From positions 1-6,971 of the forward strand of contig QOAS01000168.1 in NCBI GenBank assembly GCA_003972855.1: a DNA stretch of 6,971 nt. Direction: 5' to 3'. Both the position numbers and the translations under genes were made by a program. Shown here in pieces: positions 6,803-6,971 of this stretch. The notes under the pieces were generated by a model, which saw nothing but the letters and a program-made list of their open reading frames with translations, was not told where the DNA came from and ran no database searches. The stretch's first letter is position 1. Each line of letters begins with the position of its first letter. Origin of the DNA: Gammaproteobacteria bacterium (GTDB lineage: Bacteria > Aquificota > Aquificia > Aquificales > QOAS01).

Positions 6803-6971
6803 AAAGTGGTTTATTGCGTATTGATATTAGTTGAGCAACGAGAAGCCAGGGAATCATACCACTATCACAGTAGGAAAAGTCTCGAAAATAGTGGTGGGCG
6901 CTCATTTCCCCACCATAGATGGCATTTTCTTTTCGCATTCGTTCTTTTATGAAGGCATGCCCTGTTTTGCA
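6758..6971 (-). CDS. manB: Phosphomannomutase/phosphoglucomutase fragment (ManB/CpsG type), partial at both ends
   Basis: An internal fragment of about 71 codons of an alpha-D-phosphohexomutase, which interconverts mannose-6-phosphate and mannose-1-phosphate for GDP-mannose and surface polysaccharide synthesis. Reading from the window edge, the frame gives CKTGHAFIKERM, then IYGGEMSAHHYFRDF with the family's sugar-recognition loop (GGEMSAHH), then YCDSGMIPWLLVAQL and ERISAFPSSG. This closely matches the enterobacterial CpsG/ManB region as I remember it. The gene starts beyond the window. Its 3' end, including the C-terminal phosphate-binding domain, is cut off where dnaE begins; translation past about 6758 is only antisense dnaE. 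All five certain arginine codons are CGA or CGC, unlike the AGG/AGA-rich genes to the left, which suggests a different source genome. It is not a complete functional gene in this sequence. Confidence 0.9.

Noticed and set aside
6645..6938. A single minus-strand gene across the whole open frame 6645-6938
   Set aside because: Only 6758 onward has phosphomannomutase homology. The part from 6645 to 6757 is the antisense of dnaE, which is clearly coding on the plus strand.
6776..6971. A frameshift in dnaE, with the C-terminus continuing in another frame
   Set aside because: No plus-strand frame after 6776 shows the expected GFYxSGHP or OB-fold sequence; the DNA is explained by the manB fragment.
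6758..6971. An insertion sequence interrupting dnaE
   Set aside because: No terminal inverted repeat, target duplication or transposase is seen; the inserted side encodes a metabolic enzyme.

Overview
The window looks like a piece of an Aquificota (Aquificales) genome, with a foreign fragment joined on at the right-hand end. The Aquificota call rests on the DnaE sequence, which resembles Aquifex-type DnaE as I remember it (HTQFSLLDGAIKI start, PDIDVDFCQ core). It also rests on thermophile-style codon use: AGG/AGA for most arginines, frequent ATA, and purine-rich coding strands. No database search was possible.

Layout. Positions 72-1304 (+) encode a secreted or periplasmic carboxyl-terminal processing protease (CtpA, peptidase S41). 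It converges on, and overlaps by 9 nt, a two-gene minus-strand unit: uppS (1819-2535), then a class II aldolase family gene (1296-1838) whose start lies inside the 3' end of uppS. A 46-bp divergent spacer (2536-2581) separates uppS from dnaE, which reads rightward from 2582. There is no gene-free stretch over 300 bases and no RNA gene, CRISPR array or insertion sequence that I can see.

The main feature is dnaE, the replicative DNA polymerase III alpha subunit. It carries an in-frame 413-residue intein (3731-4969) in the invariant GPGRG^S motif just before the catalytic palm aspartates. The intein has its splicing residues (Cys1, TxxH, His-Asn, Ser+1), a LAGLIDADG homing endonuclease with both acidic residues, and a four-cysteine cluster that may bind metal. 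A working polymerase from this gene would depend on protein splicing.

The second main point is that dnaE does not end naturally. Its homology stops at about 6775, roughly 165 residues early, after the clamp-binding motif. From there to the window end the minus strand encodes part of a proteobacterial-looking phosphomannomutase (ManB/CpsG). The two genes meet tail to tail over about 17-18 nt that make sense in both proteins. This looks like a microhomology-mediated chimera, most likely an amplification or assembly artefact, less likely a real rearrangement. The stop at 6800-6802 should not be read as the true end of dnaE.

The intact genes are housekeeping genes: envelope protease, undecaprenyl carrier synthesis, a small-sugar-phosphate enzyme and chromosome replication. 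They do not form an obvious pathway, and only uppS plus the aldolase gene look like an operon.
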